Shown here: positions 44,698 through 52,545 of the stretch, piece by piece
Layout of the letters: every line of letters begins with the position of its first letter
How positions within the stretch are numbered: position 1 is the first letter of the stretch
Assembly: GCA_024743255.1 (NCBI GenBank)
Contig: JANSWY010000003.1
Coordinates: forward strand, 62,001-126,000
From: a bacterium
GTDB lineage: Bacteria; Bacteroidota; Bacteroidia; Cytophagales; Cyclobacteriaceae
Length of the DNA stretch: 64,000 bases
Reading direction: 5' to 3'
Translations under genes and position numbers: made by a program
The notes under the pieces: model-generated
The model's input: only the letters and a program-made list of their open reading frames with translations
What the model was told of the DNA's origin: nothing
The model's database searches: none

Positions 44698-45981
44698 TTA
44701 AGCAAATTCTGATATTGTTTTCTCAATTATATCACAGCACTCATGAAGCTGTTCTTCAGTCATCACTAATGGAGGAGCAAACCTGATGATATTACCGTGC
44801 GTCGGTTTTGCTAATAAACCATTATCCTTTAATGCCACGCAAATATCCCATGCAGTTGAGGAGCTTGGGTGGTCATTAATTACAACAGCATTTAACAATC
44901 CTTTTCCCCTAACCAAAGTAACCAAATCAGAAGTCTCAGCAAACTTGGTCATTCTCTCTCTGAAAATCTCACCTAGTTTTCTTGCATTCTGAATCAACCC
45001 TTCGTCATTTACAACATCTAAAGCTGCCATAGCAACTTTTGCTGCTAAAGGATTCCCCCCGAAAGTAGAACCGTGAGTTCCTGGAGTAATAACTTCCATA
45101 ACCTCATTATCAGCCAATACTGCTGAAACCGGATATACTCCTCCGGAAATTGCTTTACCAAGGATTAACATGTCTGGTTTCGTATAAGTATCCTGTCTTT
45201 CGCAAGACTTGCTACAATTACAGTTTCCACATACACTTAGAAGGCTTCCAGTTCTGGCAATACCTGTTTGGATTTCGTCAGCAATGAATAAAACATTGTT
45301 TTCCTTACAAAGAGCTGCAACTCCTGGAATGAAATCATCATTTGGAACATTTACTCCTGCTTCACCTTGAATTGGCTCAACTAAAACACCAACAATATTT
45401 GGCTGAGAGATAACTTCTCTTAAAGCTTCGAGATCATTGTAAGCAACCTTCACAAATCCGTGAGTGAATGGACCAAAGTTCTTTCTTGCATCCATGTCAC
45501 TGGAGAAAGAAATAATAGTGGTAGTTCTACCATGGAAGTTCTGGTCAAATACTACAATCTGTCCTTGATTCTCTGGAACTCCTTTTTTCTCATATCCCCA
45601 CTTTCTGCAGATCTTGATTGCAGTTTCTACACCTTCGGCTCCAGTATTCATAGGAAGAACCTTATCAAAACCAAAGTACTCTGTGATGTACTGCTCGTAG
45701 ATTCCAAGTACATCATTATAAAATGCTCTGGAAGTTAATGTAAGAGTTTCAGCCTGGTCTTTTAATGCACCTACAATTTTAGGATGGCAATGACCTTGGT
45801 TTACAGCTGAGTAAGCAGATAGAAAATCGAAGTACTTCTTGCCTTCAACATCCCAAACATAAACTCCCTCTCCTTTTGAAAGTACAACAGGAAGTGGGTG
45901 ATAGTTGTGAGCTCCATGCTTATCCTCTAATTTGATTAAATCCTGAGATGATAATTCCTGATTTGACAATGTCAGACTCAT
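44698..45981 (-). CDS. rocD: Ornithine aminotransferase
   Basis: 427 residues from the ATG at 45981. The forty codons upstream open to another ATG but do not look like the family. This PLP enzyme converts ornithine and 2-oxoglutarate to glutamate semialdehyde and glutamate. Visible features: NYHPLPVVLSKGEGVYVWD (start), MNTGAEGVETAIKICRKWGY, LVEPIQGEAGV, FIADEIQTGIARTG and the PLP-binding Lys in LILGKAISGGVYP. Between IARTGSLL and KPDMLILGK there is an insertion with four cysteines (CGNCNCSKSC, about residues 247-263) that classical OATs lack. A promoter element lies at 46080-46087. Confidence 0.92.
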   Translation of the reverse strand: MSLTLSNQELSSQDLIKLEDKHGAHNYHPLPVVLSKGEGVYVWDVEGKKYFDFLSAYSAVNQGHCHPKIVGALKDQAETLTLTSRAFYNDVLGIYEQYITEYFGFDKVLPMNTGAEGVETAIKICRKWGYEKKGVPENQGQIVVFDQNFHGRTTTIISFSSDMDARKNFGPFTHGFVKVAYNDLEALREVISQPNIVGVLVEPIQGEAGVNVPNDDFIPGVAALCKENNVLFIADEIQTGIARTGSLLSVCGNCNCSKSCERQDTYTKPDMLILGKAISGGVYPVSAVLADNEVMEVITPGTHGSTFGGNPLAAKVAMAALDVVNDEGLIQNARKLGEIFRERMTKFAETSDLVTLVRGKGLLNAVVINDHPSSSTAWDICVALKDNGLLAKPTHGNIIRFAPPLVMTEEQLHECCDIIEKTISEFA

Positions 45982-46079
45982 AATTTCGTGATTAAATGTT
46001 GAATAATAAACCTTGCACTCATCACGGAGAGTTGCCATCCTTTCCTCGTTTTTGTGGCGGGGAGAAATCACCCGGAGAA

Positions 46080-46087
46080 CAAAAGTA
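46080..46087 (-). promoter_or_regulatory. -7 element of the rocD promoter
   Basis: TACTTTTG on the minus strand fits TAnnTTTG exactly. The leader to the ATG at 45981 would be about 90 nt, which is long, and contains an in-frame ATG at 46038 for a shorter extension of the coding region. No structure was clear enough to call a riboswitch. Confidence 0.45.
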
Positions 46088-46180
46088 AATAGAATTTGCA
46101 AGAAGGCCGAATAAGGGTAAATAATTAAAACTATGTTTCAACTGTAATCAATGAAGAAGTGTCATCGAGTTTAAGATCCT

Positions 46181-47008
46181 ATGAAAATTGGCTTTCACGT
46201 ATTTTTACTCCTACTGGTAATTGCCTCTTGCAAGACTAAGGACGAGCCAGTAATGGACAAAATATCATTTTCAGCAGATAACGAATTCAAGTCCACCTCC
46301 AATTCTATAGCGACTTTTGATAACAGAGGTATCAATATCATTGGCACGCTAAAAAACGGCAATTCTATTTCAATTCATGTGAATGCCTATGACATAGGAA
46401 CATATTCAACACAACCTCAATCATTCAACTTCACAAATATCATTTATCAGGACTCAGATAATTCCTTTGTCTCATTCTCCAACAACTCTTTTATCGGAGG
46501 TTACATTGAAATAAATCAAATGGATACCGTAGCAGGTTTATTATCAGGAACGTTCGAAGGTATTCTTTCCAGCAATGAATCCACCATTCAAATTACTGAG
46601 GGTCGTTTTACGGATCTAGCACTCACAAATAATTTTCTTCTATTAAAGTCGGAATTTGTAGGATCCGTTAATGGAACCAAATTTTCACCCTCAAGAATCT
46701 CAGCTTCCATAGTTGATGAATCTATTGTAATTAACTTTCTTGAAGAAGCACGAGAGCTCATTGAAATAACAGTCCCAATTGACATTGTTGAGGGTGAATT
46801 CCCGTTGGATGGTCTAGAAGCTGAATATTCGGGTAGCTACTCCTTTTTAGCTGATGACTATCTGGCAAGTAAAGGTTCAATCATTATAAATAATCACGAT
46901 TTAGACAATCAAATTCTGTATGGATCCTTTAATTTTACAGGAACTTTGTTGGGAGGAAAAGAGACCTCAGACGTGATATGCTCACATTTTGCAGTGTCTT
47001 ACTTCTAA
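46181..47008 (+). CDS. Lipoprotein with two DUF6252-like halves
   Basis: 275 residues. Lipoprotein signal ending VIASC (Cys17). The first half (about 25-150) has a beta-rich pattern ending LSGTFEGIL and ITEGRFTDL. The second half (about 155-275) repeats the plan with FVGSVNGTKFSPSRISASIV and YGSFNFTGTL. The turn types (ISGTFxG, ITEGRF) resemble DUF6252, a lipoprotein family of Bacteroidota with no known function; that name is tentative. No neighbouring gene explains its role. Confidence 0.7.
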   Translation: MKIGFHVFLLLLVIASCKTKDEPVMDKISFSADNEFKSTSNSIATFDNRGINIIGTLKNGNSISIHVNAYDIGTYSTQPQSFNFTNIIYQDSDNSFVSFSNNSFIGGYIEINQMDTVAGLLSGTFEGILSSNESTIQITEGRFTDLALTNNFLLLKSEFVGSVNGTKFSPSRISASIVDESIVINFLEEARELIEITVPIDIVEGEFPLDGLEAEYSGSYSFLADDYLASKGSIIINNHDLDNQILYGSFNFTGTLLGGKETSDVICSHFAVSYF

Positions 47009-47073
47009 TTTGTTGTTAATAATCCAAAAACCTAAAAAAAAGCCCTTAAATAAGTCATTCAGGTTTTGCATTT

Positions 47074-47095
47074 CTACAAAATACTACGATATTTG
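47074..47095 (+). promoter_or_regulatory. Promoter of the rpmB-rpmG-DUF4295 operon
   Basis: TTTTG (47074-47078) and GATATTTG (47088-47095) match the Bacteroidota -33 and -7 elements, the latter at 7 of 8 positions. About 29 nt of leader lie between it and the rpmB ATG. Confidence 0.45.
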
Positions 47096-47124
47096 CAGTC
47101 CGATTTAAAATAAGGCGCAGAAAG

Positions 47125-47364
47125 ATGTCTAGAGTTTGTCAAATAACAGGTAAAAAACCACAGGTGGGAAACAATGTTTCTCACGCTAACAATAAGACTA
47201 AGAGAAGGTTCTATCCAAATCTTCAAAAAAAGAGATTCTATATCCCTGAAGAAGATAAGTGGATCACTTTGAAAGTTTCAGCTTCAGCAATCAGAACCAT
47301 CAACAAAAATGGTATCACTGCTGTACTTAAGAAAGCTAGAAAAAACGGAAACGTATTAGTATAA
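47125..47364 (+). CDS. rpmB: Ribosomal protein bL28
   Basis: 79 residues. [40 protein letters not shown] and the C-terminal RTINKNGI-type end identify bL28, a 50S subunit protein near the E site. First of rpmB-rpmG-DUF4295, followed by ftsY, the gene order known from many Bacteroidota. Confidence 0.95.
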   Translation: MSRVCQITGKKPQVGNNVSHANNKTKRRFYPNLQKKRFYIPEEDKWITLKVSASAIRTINKNGITAVLKKARKNGNVLV

Positions 47365-47398
47365 GGTTGACATAAGTCGACGATAAAAATATTGGAAG

Positions 47399-47581
47399 AT
47401 GGCAAAGAAAGGTAACAGAGTTCAAGTGATCCTAGAGTGCACAGAGCACAAAGAGTCAGGACAGCCTGGAACTTCAAGATATATCACAACGAAGAACAGG
47501 AAGAACACTCCTGAGAGAATCGAGTTGAAGAAATACAACCCAATTCTTAGAAAGTATACTGTACACAAAGAAATTAAGTAA
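47399..47581 (+). CDS. rpmG: Ribosomal protein bL33
   Basis: 60 residues. [18 protein letters not shown] and the ending [20 protein letters not shown] match bL33, with the single remaining Cys of the zinc-less form (only one CxxC cysteine is present). Separated from rpmB by 34 nt and from the DUF4295 gene by 2 nt. Confidence 0.95.
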   Translation: MAKKGNRVQVILECTEHKESGQPGTSRYITTKNRKNTPERIELKKYNPILRKYTVHKEIK

Positions 47582-47583
47582 TC

Positions 47584-47739
47584 ATGGCAAAGAAAGTAGT
47601 AGCAACGCTAAAGACTAAAGGTGGAGTAAAGTATGCAAAAGTGATCAAGGCTGTAAAGTCTGATAAGACAGGGGCATACACCTTCAAAGAAGAGATGGTT
47701 ACAGAGGATAAAGTAAAAGAAGTTCTTTCTTCTAACTAA
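47584..47739 (+). CDS. DUF4295 small basic protein
   Basis: 51 residues, MAKKVVATLKTKGGVKYAKV then IKAVKSDKTGAYTFKEEMV. It is lysine-rich and starts 2 nt after rpmG. This is the DUF4295 family (PF14128), found behind rpmG in Bacteroidota and thought to be ribosome-linked on the basis of that context. It is followed by an intrinsic terminator. Below the usual 60-residue size cut-off and easily missed. Confidence 0.88.
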   Translation: MAKKVVATLKTKGGVKYAKVIKAVKSDKTGAYTFKEEMVTEDKVKEVLSSN

Positions 47740-47767
47740 TTAGATCCTTAACAATATTTATTGAATG

Positions 47768-47791
47768 AAGTCCCTGCATAGGGACTTTTTT
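47768..47791 (+). terminator. Intrinsic terminator after the DUF4295 gene
   Basis: AAGTCCCT (47768-47775) and AGGGACTT (47780-47787) form an 8-bp perfect stem with a 4-nt loop, followed by six T residues. It separates the ribosomal operon from ftsY. Confidence 0.9.
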
Positions 47792-47821
47792 GTTATATTC
47801 CCACAGTAACAATTGCACACA

Positions 47822-48778
47822 ATGAGTTTACTAGGATTTTTTTCAAAGGACAAAAAGGAAACCCTTGATAAAGGGCTGGAAACAAGCAAAAAGAGCTTTT
47901 TCAACAAGCTGGGTAAAGCCCTTGTAGGTAAATCTACAGTTGATGATGAAGTTCTGGACGAACTTGAAGAAATTCTAATAACATCTGATGTGGGAGTTGA
48001 CACCACTATTAAAATAATAGAAAGAATTGAGGCCAGAGTAGCAAAGGATAAATATCTCAATGTTGAAGAACTGAATAACATTCTGAAACAGGAGATTGCG
48101 GGCCTTCTTGAAGAGAACAATACTACTGATCTAAAAGACTTTTCGATTCCTGAAAGCGATATTCCACATGTTATTCTTGTGGTTGGTGTGAATGGCGTTG
48201 GAAAAACAACGACTATCGGAAAGCTTTCAGCTCAGTACAAACAGGCCGGAAAGAAAGTAATTCTTGGTGCTGCAGATACATTCAGAGCGGCTGCTGTTGA
48301 TCAAATTAAACTTTGGGGTGAAAGAACAGGTGTTGAGGTCATCTCACATGGTATGAATACTGATCCAGCATCGGTAGCATTCGATACTGTGAAGGTAGCG
48401 GTTGATCAAAAAGCAGATGTTGTGATTATTGACACTGCTGGTAGACTCCATACCAAAGTTAACTTGATGAATGAGCTTTCTAAGATCAAGAAAGTTATTC
48501 AAAAGTTCATCCCGGAAGCGCCACATGAGGTGCTCTTAGTATTAGATGGAAGCACAGGGCAGAATGCATTCATTCAAGCTAAAGAATTCACAAAAGCAAC
48601 AGAAGTTTCGGCTCTTGCCATTACAAAATTAGACGGTACTGCAAAGGGTGGCGTAGTGATTGGCATCAGTGATCAGTTTAAAATTCCCGTTAAGTACATT
48701 GGTGTAGGAGAAAAGGTAGAGGATTTACAAGTATTTAATAAATTTGAGTTCGTAGATTCATTCTTTAAGACAAACTAG
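47822..48778 (+). CDS. ftsY: Signal recognition particle receptor FtsY
   Basis: 318 residues from the ATG at 47822 (TTG three codons upstream). The NG domain of the SRP GTPase: N-domain helices (about 20-105), then G1 GVNGVGKTTTIGK (about 121), DTFRAAAVDQIK (about 150), G3 DTAGRLHTKVNLM (about 205), G4 TKLDGTAKGG (about 263). There is no long acidic A domain, which is normal for this phylum. It receives ribosome-nascent chains from Ffh-SRP at the membrane. It follows the rpmB operon after a terminator and overlaps nothing. Confidence 0.95.
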   Translation: MSLLGFFSKDKKETLDKGLETSKKSFFNKLGKALVGKSTVDDEVLDELEEILITSDVGVDTTIKIIERIEARVAKDKYLNVEELNNILKQEIAGLLEENNTTDLKDFSIPESDIPHVILVVGVNGVGKTTTIGKLSAQYKQAGKKVILGAADTFRAAAVDQIKLWGERTGVEVISHGMNTDPASVAFDTVKVAVDQKADVVIIDTAGRLHTKVNLMNELSKIKKVIQKFIPEAPHEVLLVLDGSTGQNAFIQAKEFTKATEVSALAITKLDGTAKGGVVIGISDQFKIPVKYIGVGEKVEDLQVFNKFEFVDSFFKTN

Positions 48779-48782
48779 CTAA

Positions 48783-49154
48783 ATGGACGAACTCAAGAAA
48801 GCAACACTCCTTCTCCACTCTCTCATTTTCCACTATCATGGTCTTGATGACGAGGAAACTGTACTCTTAGAAGCAACAGCTAGCAAACTTAACGGAATGG
48901 AGGAACTAAAGTGGGCCAACGCTTTCATTGCAGAAGACTACATCAGTGCTTTTGAAAGAGCACGAGGATTCTTAAAGAAAACAATTGGAGTTCTCGAGAT
49001 GGAAGAAAGACTTTCCCAACTTGTAGCTATCTGGAATGACAATTACGACAAAGGTTATGTTACGGAAATGGAAACTACCGCCATGCTGCACCTTGCAAAA
49101 GATTGGGAAATCGAAAAAGAGTTTATGAAAGAAGTAGGTATTTCAGAAAACTAA
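48783..49154 (+). CDS. Helical protein, possibly TerB-like
   Basis: 123 residues, acidic, all alpha-helical. MDELKKATLLLHSLIFHYHG, WANAFIAEDYISAFERARGF and NYDKGYVTEMETTAMLHLAK, with the acidic pairs and one Asp-rich loop typical of TerB folds (KGYVTEMETT). I cannot assign a function. It starts 4 nt after ftsY and is probably cotranscribed; its 3' end overlaps the convergent LytTR gene by 4 nt. Confidence 0.7.
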   Translation: MDELKKATLLLHSLIFHYHGLDDEETVLLEATASKLNGMEELKWANAFIAEDYISAFERARGFLKKTIGVLEMEERLSQLVAIWNDNYDKGYVTEMETTAMLHLAKDWEIEKEFMKEVGISEN

Positions 49155-49873
49155 AGGCTCATCATATCTTTAAACCTTGCAGCTTGTCTTCTGCTCACTT
49201 CAATTTTCTCTCCACCTTTAAGTTGAACCATTAATCCGCCATTAAACCATGGTTCAATAGTATCTACCCAGCCTAAGTTTATAATATGCTTTCTACTCGC
49301 TCTGAAAAAGTTTCTGTCATCAAGTCTCTCGTCCAAGGCATTTAAAGACTTATGAATCATTGGTTTATTTTTCTCGAAGTATACTTTAATATAATTCCCA
49401 TCAGATTCAAATAGTCTGACATCTTCCAACCTCACGAACCAGCATCTGTCCCCATCTTTCACAAAAACCTGATCCTGCGAACCTAATTTCTTATCCTTTC
49501 TATTTGGTTTGACTTCCGGCTTCTCGTCTTTATTGAGGAGTTTATTGACTGTTTCTGTGAGTCTTTCAGGGTGAATTGGTTTCAATAAATAATCCAGCGC
49601 GTTAAAATCAAAAGCTTTGATTGCGAACTCATCATAGGCAGTAGTAAAGATTACTTTCGGTACTTTATCAAGCATTTCAAGTAACTCAAAACCTGTTTTG
49701 CCTGGCATTTGTATATCGAGAAAGATCAGATCTGGGTGTAGGTTATTAATCTTTTCAAAAGCATCATCAACATTCACCGCTTCATCCATCACTTCAATTT
49801 CCTGATGCTCGTCTAGAAGTGAGATCAATTCCTTTCTAGCCAATCTTTCATCATCAATTACTAATGCCTTCAT
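49151..49873 (-). CDS. LytTR-family response regulator
   Basis: 240 residues. Receiver with VIDDER, Asp53 in FLDIQMPGKTG, TTAYDEFA and the conserved Lys in YLLKPIH; LytTR domain from about 137 (VFVKDGDRCWFVRLEDVRLF, ESDGNYIKV, FFRASRKHIINLGWVDTIEP). Coupled by ATGA to the kinase upstream. It is a paralogue of the 9278-9994 regulator; no candidate LytTR site was found near it. Confidence 0.93.
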   Translation of the reverse strand: MKALVIDDERLARKELISLLDEHQEIEVMDEAVNVDDAFEKINNLHPDLIFLDIQMPGKTGFELLEMLDKVPKVIFTTAYDEFAIKAFDFNALDYLLKPIHPERLTETVNKLLNKDEKPEVKPNRKDKKLGSQDQVFVKDGDRCWFVRLEDVRLFESDGNYIKVYFEKNKPMIHKSLNALDERLDDRNFFRASRKHIINLGWVDTIEPWFNGGLMVQLKGGEKIEVSRRQAARFKDMMSL

Positions 49874-50895
49874 ATCGTTTCTGGGATAATTATTTCTGTA
49901 AGTACTGAATTTTCGGCCTCATTTCCAATTTCGAATTTAGCTTCCTCACCGTAAATGAGATCAAGTCGTTTTATGGTGTTATTCAATCCAAAGCCCTCCC
50001 GACCGTTTATTTTAGGCGCTTTGTATTCACCACTATTTCTTATCTGTATGACTAACGTATGATCCAATACTATTGTTTTGATACTAATTTCACCTCCGTC
50101 TTTAAGCTTAGAAATTCCATGCTTTATCCCATTTTCAACCAATGTTTGGACCATCATTGGAGGTACATTGAAGTCTCCTGAATCCGGATGTATATCGTAA
50201 TTTACCTTCAATCGCTCTTCATACCTCACCAACTCTAAATCAAGGTAATCCTTCACAGTTGTCAGTTCATCTGAGAAAGTAATCAATCTCTTTTTATCAA
50301 GAATTAGGGAGCTTCTCAAAATGTTGGAAAGCTGAGTAATGGCGTCTTTTGATTTTTGAGGATTTTCATCTACCAAAGCTCTGATACTGTTGAGAGCATT
50401 GAATATAAAATGAGGATTCAGTTGAGATTTGAGGTTATTCAGCTCAAATTCATTGATGGCTGCCTCGTATTGCAGTGATTTATTATATCGCTCGAAGTAG
50501 TGAAAGGTAAAATACACTATACTCCAAAGGAAATAGGTAAATGAAGGCGCTATAATTCCGGCTATAAAACCAAAGACTGTAAATCCTCCTTCGGCATTTT
50601 CTCCAATTAATATTATGAAACCAAGAAGGAAAAAATAATTGGCTACTGATAGAATTAAAACACCCAGAACAATCCTCGGCACAAGTTTTACCCATCTAAA
50701 GTTGAGCCAACCACCTCGAACAATGATCTCTCTGAACAGATGTGTGACTACTATATTAAAAAATATCTGGAATAGCTCACCTATTATTTGATACAGATCA
50801 AATTGCTGAGCTGCTGAATACAAGAATATCTCAAAGATGCTCCAGGAGGACCACCCTACAATTTGACATAGCCAGTATAATCTATTCTTATTCAT
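49870..50895 (-). CDS. LytS/YehU-type sensor histidine kinase
   Basis: 341 residues. Four membrane segments in about 8-132. His_kinase domain with His162 in LKSQLNPHFIFNALNS; HATPase with N-box TLVENGIKHGIS and G-box REGFGLNNTIKRL. It has no outer sensor domain, like the kinase at 8232-9281. The start is preceded by a 17-bp inverted repeat (50899-50971) that would form a hairpin in the leader. Confidence 0.92.
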   Translation of the reverse strand: MNKNRLYWLCQIVGWSSWSIFEIFLYSAAQQFDLYQIIGELFQIFFNIVVTHLFREIIVRGGWLNFRWVKLVPRIVLGVLILSVANYFFLLGFIILIGENAEGGFTVFGFIAGIIAPSFTYFLWSIVYFTFHYFERYNKSLQYEAAINEFELNNLKSQLNPHFIFNALNSIRALVDENPQKSKDAITQLSNILRSSLILDKKRLITFSDELTTVKDYLDLELVRYEERLKVNYDIHPDSGDFNVPPMMVQTLVENGIKHGISKLKDGGEISIKTIVLDHTLVIQIRNSGEYKAPKINGREGFGLNNTIKRLDLIYGEEAKFEIGNEAENSVLTEIIIPETI

Positions 50896-50898
50896 TAA

Positions 50899-50971
50899 AT
50901 TCTAAAACTAATTTAAACACTCTCTCCTTCCTAAACATATTATTTGGATGGAGCTAAATTAGTTTTAGAAT
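50899..50971. repeat. 17-bp perfect inverted repeat with 39-nt spacer
   Basis: ATTCTAAAACTAATTTA (50899-50915) and TAAATTAGTTTTAGAAT (50955-50971) are perfectly complementary. Inside, CTCCTTCC and GGATGGAG add 7 of 8 further pairs, so the whole forms a long hairpin. It fills most of the 86-nt gap between the DUF1501 stop (50982) and the LytS start (50895) on the minus strand. There is no U-tract on the minus strand. Confidence 0.85.
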
Positions 50972-50981
50972 ACCATTTCGG

Positions 50982-52535
50982 CTATTTTTTGATAACGGAT
51001 GAAGCTTTGTGAATTGTTGAGTTACGCATCCTCACAAAATACCTACCGGGCTGAAGTTGAGACGTATTCCATGAAATCTGTAGTTTGCCAACTTCTGGAC
51101 TGCCTGAATATATTTTTTGAAGCGTCCTCCCTTGCATATCCACTAAATCCACTGTCAGTGGTCCTCCATCAGTAATCAATTCAATATTGGCCTGACCGTT
51201 TAATGGATTAGGAAATACTTTGAATTCCTGAGAAATAGGTGGCTTCACATCAGTAATAACAGAATCTCCAATAATTGGAATTGTATCAAAATCATCGAGA
51301 AGCACATCAGAAACTCCGGTTGATTGTTGTCCAAACCATTGTTCCATCATGGAAGCGTATACTTGCCTGAAATCATATTGCATCTCAAGGTTATCATCAT
51401 ACACCATATTTGATGTAACCAGTGGATTATCACCTAAAACACCACCTCTAACATTATTTCCAAATACAAACAATGGTGCAGCAGTTCCATGATCAGTCCC
51501 CAAACTAGCGTTTGACACAATCCTTCTTCCAAACTCTGAGAAAGTCATACCAACAACCCGATCATCCGTTCCTTGAAATTCAAGGTCCTTCATAAAGTCT
51601 CGGATCGCGTTGTTTACGTTTCTTAGCAATGTCGCATGCTCTCCAGTAGTATGATCTCCTGACTCTACCTGAGCATCGTGCGTATCAAACCCACCGATTC
51701 TAACCATATAAAGTGGAGTTTGAAGTCCTCCTGCAATTAATCTTGAAACGATTCTTAATTGCTGAGATAGAAAATCGCCTTGATATTCACTTTGATTGGT
51801 CACTTTTTCTGCGGCTTCCACCACAACCTGACCATATTGCTGAGATTGGCGAGCTACAAGCCTAACATACCTAAGTTTATCACCGGCATTTGTATCTGGC
51901 GCTTCCTCCTCCTCATTGTTGATTAGTTCGTAAAAGTACTCTGGGTCATTAATTACCATACCCATTGAAGAAGTAGGTCCTTGAAATAACAATGAGCTTC
52001 CGTATCCTAATTCAATTGCCAAAGGATGCGGGTTTTCTTCATTAGGATATTCTTCAGGAAACGTTGGATATTCCTGATTGAGGTATCTACCAATCCACCC
52101 AGTATTAATTAATTCATTACTATCCGAAGCACTCATCCAAATGTCAGTCGATCTAAAGTGTGAGAAATTTGGATCCGGATAACCTACATTTTGTATGATG
52201 CCAAATCTACCTTCATCATAAAGTGCCTTTAGATCGGCCATCTCTGGATGAAGGGCTAAATTCTTCCCAGGCAATTCAATTAAACTACTATCAGGCAGGA
52301 TTACATGTGGTCTGACAGCATTCATAGCAGACATGCTTTCTAATGGCACCACAGTATTTAATCCATCGTTTCCTCCTTCAAGAAACACGAGTACAAGAAC
52401 TCTATCGGTCTCATTGGCGAATCTCAGCAAGTTGTTGATTGCCTGCGATTGAGCGTTTGCGTAACCAAATGAGCTAACAACACCAGGAATTGCTAATCCA
52501 TGTGTCATGTGTCTTAGAAATGATCTTCTTTTCAT
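50982..52535 (-). CDS. DUF1501 protein with T9SS sorting domain
   Basis: 517 residues. MKRRSFLRHMTHGLAIPG then VVSSFGYANA reads like a Tat/Sec signal (RRSFLR). The DUF1501 domain (about 40-420) has VLVLVFLEGGNDGLNTVVPL, HPLAIELGYGSS, GMTFSEFGRRI and DHGTAAPLFVFG. The C-terminal 80 residues (FKVFPNPLNGQANIELIT, LVDMQGRTLQKIYSG, PGRYFVRMRN) are a T9SS type A sorting domain, so it ends up on the surface. DUF1501 and DUF1800 genes are usually paired; here the DUF1800 gene lies 10 nt upstream on the same strand. The activity is not known; the fold is like alkaline-phosphatase/sulfatase enzymes. Confidence 0.9.
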   Translation of the reverse strand: MKRRSFLRHMTHGLAIPGVVSSFGYANAQSQAINNLLRFANETDRVLVLVFLEGGNDGLNTVVPLESMSAMNAVRPHVILPDSSLIELPGKNLALHPEMADLKALYDEGRFGIIQNVGYPDPNFSHFRSTDIWMSASDSNELINTGWIGRYLNQEYPTFPEEYPNEENPHPLAIELGYGSSLLFQGPTSSMGMVINDPEYFYELINNEEEEAPDTNAGDKLRYVRLVARQSQQYGQVVVEAAEKVTNQSEYQGDFLSQQLRIVSRLIAGGLQTPLYMVRIGGFDTHDAQVESGDHTTGEHATLLRNVNNAIRDFMKDLEFQGTDDRVVGMTFSEFGRRIVSNASLGTDHGTAAPLFVFGNNVRGGVLGDNPLVTSNMVYDDNLEMQYDFRQVYASMMEQWFGQQSTGVSDVLLDDFDTIPIIGDSVITDVKPPISQEFKVFPNPLNGQANIELITDGGPLTVDLVDMQGRTLQKIYSGSPEVGKLQISWNTSQLQPGRYFVRMRNSTIHKASSVIKK

Positions 52536-52545
52536 GGTATTGTGA

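Noticed and set aside
45982-46101. 40-codon N-terminal extension of rocD
   Set aside because: The extension is not like OAT and lies over the leader; the ATG at 45981 fits family length. An in-frame ATG at 46038 is also possible but unlikely.
45982-46180. Riboswitch in the rocD leader
   Set aside because: The leader is about 90 nt with some GC-rich stems, but no conserved aptamer pattern was recognised.
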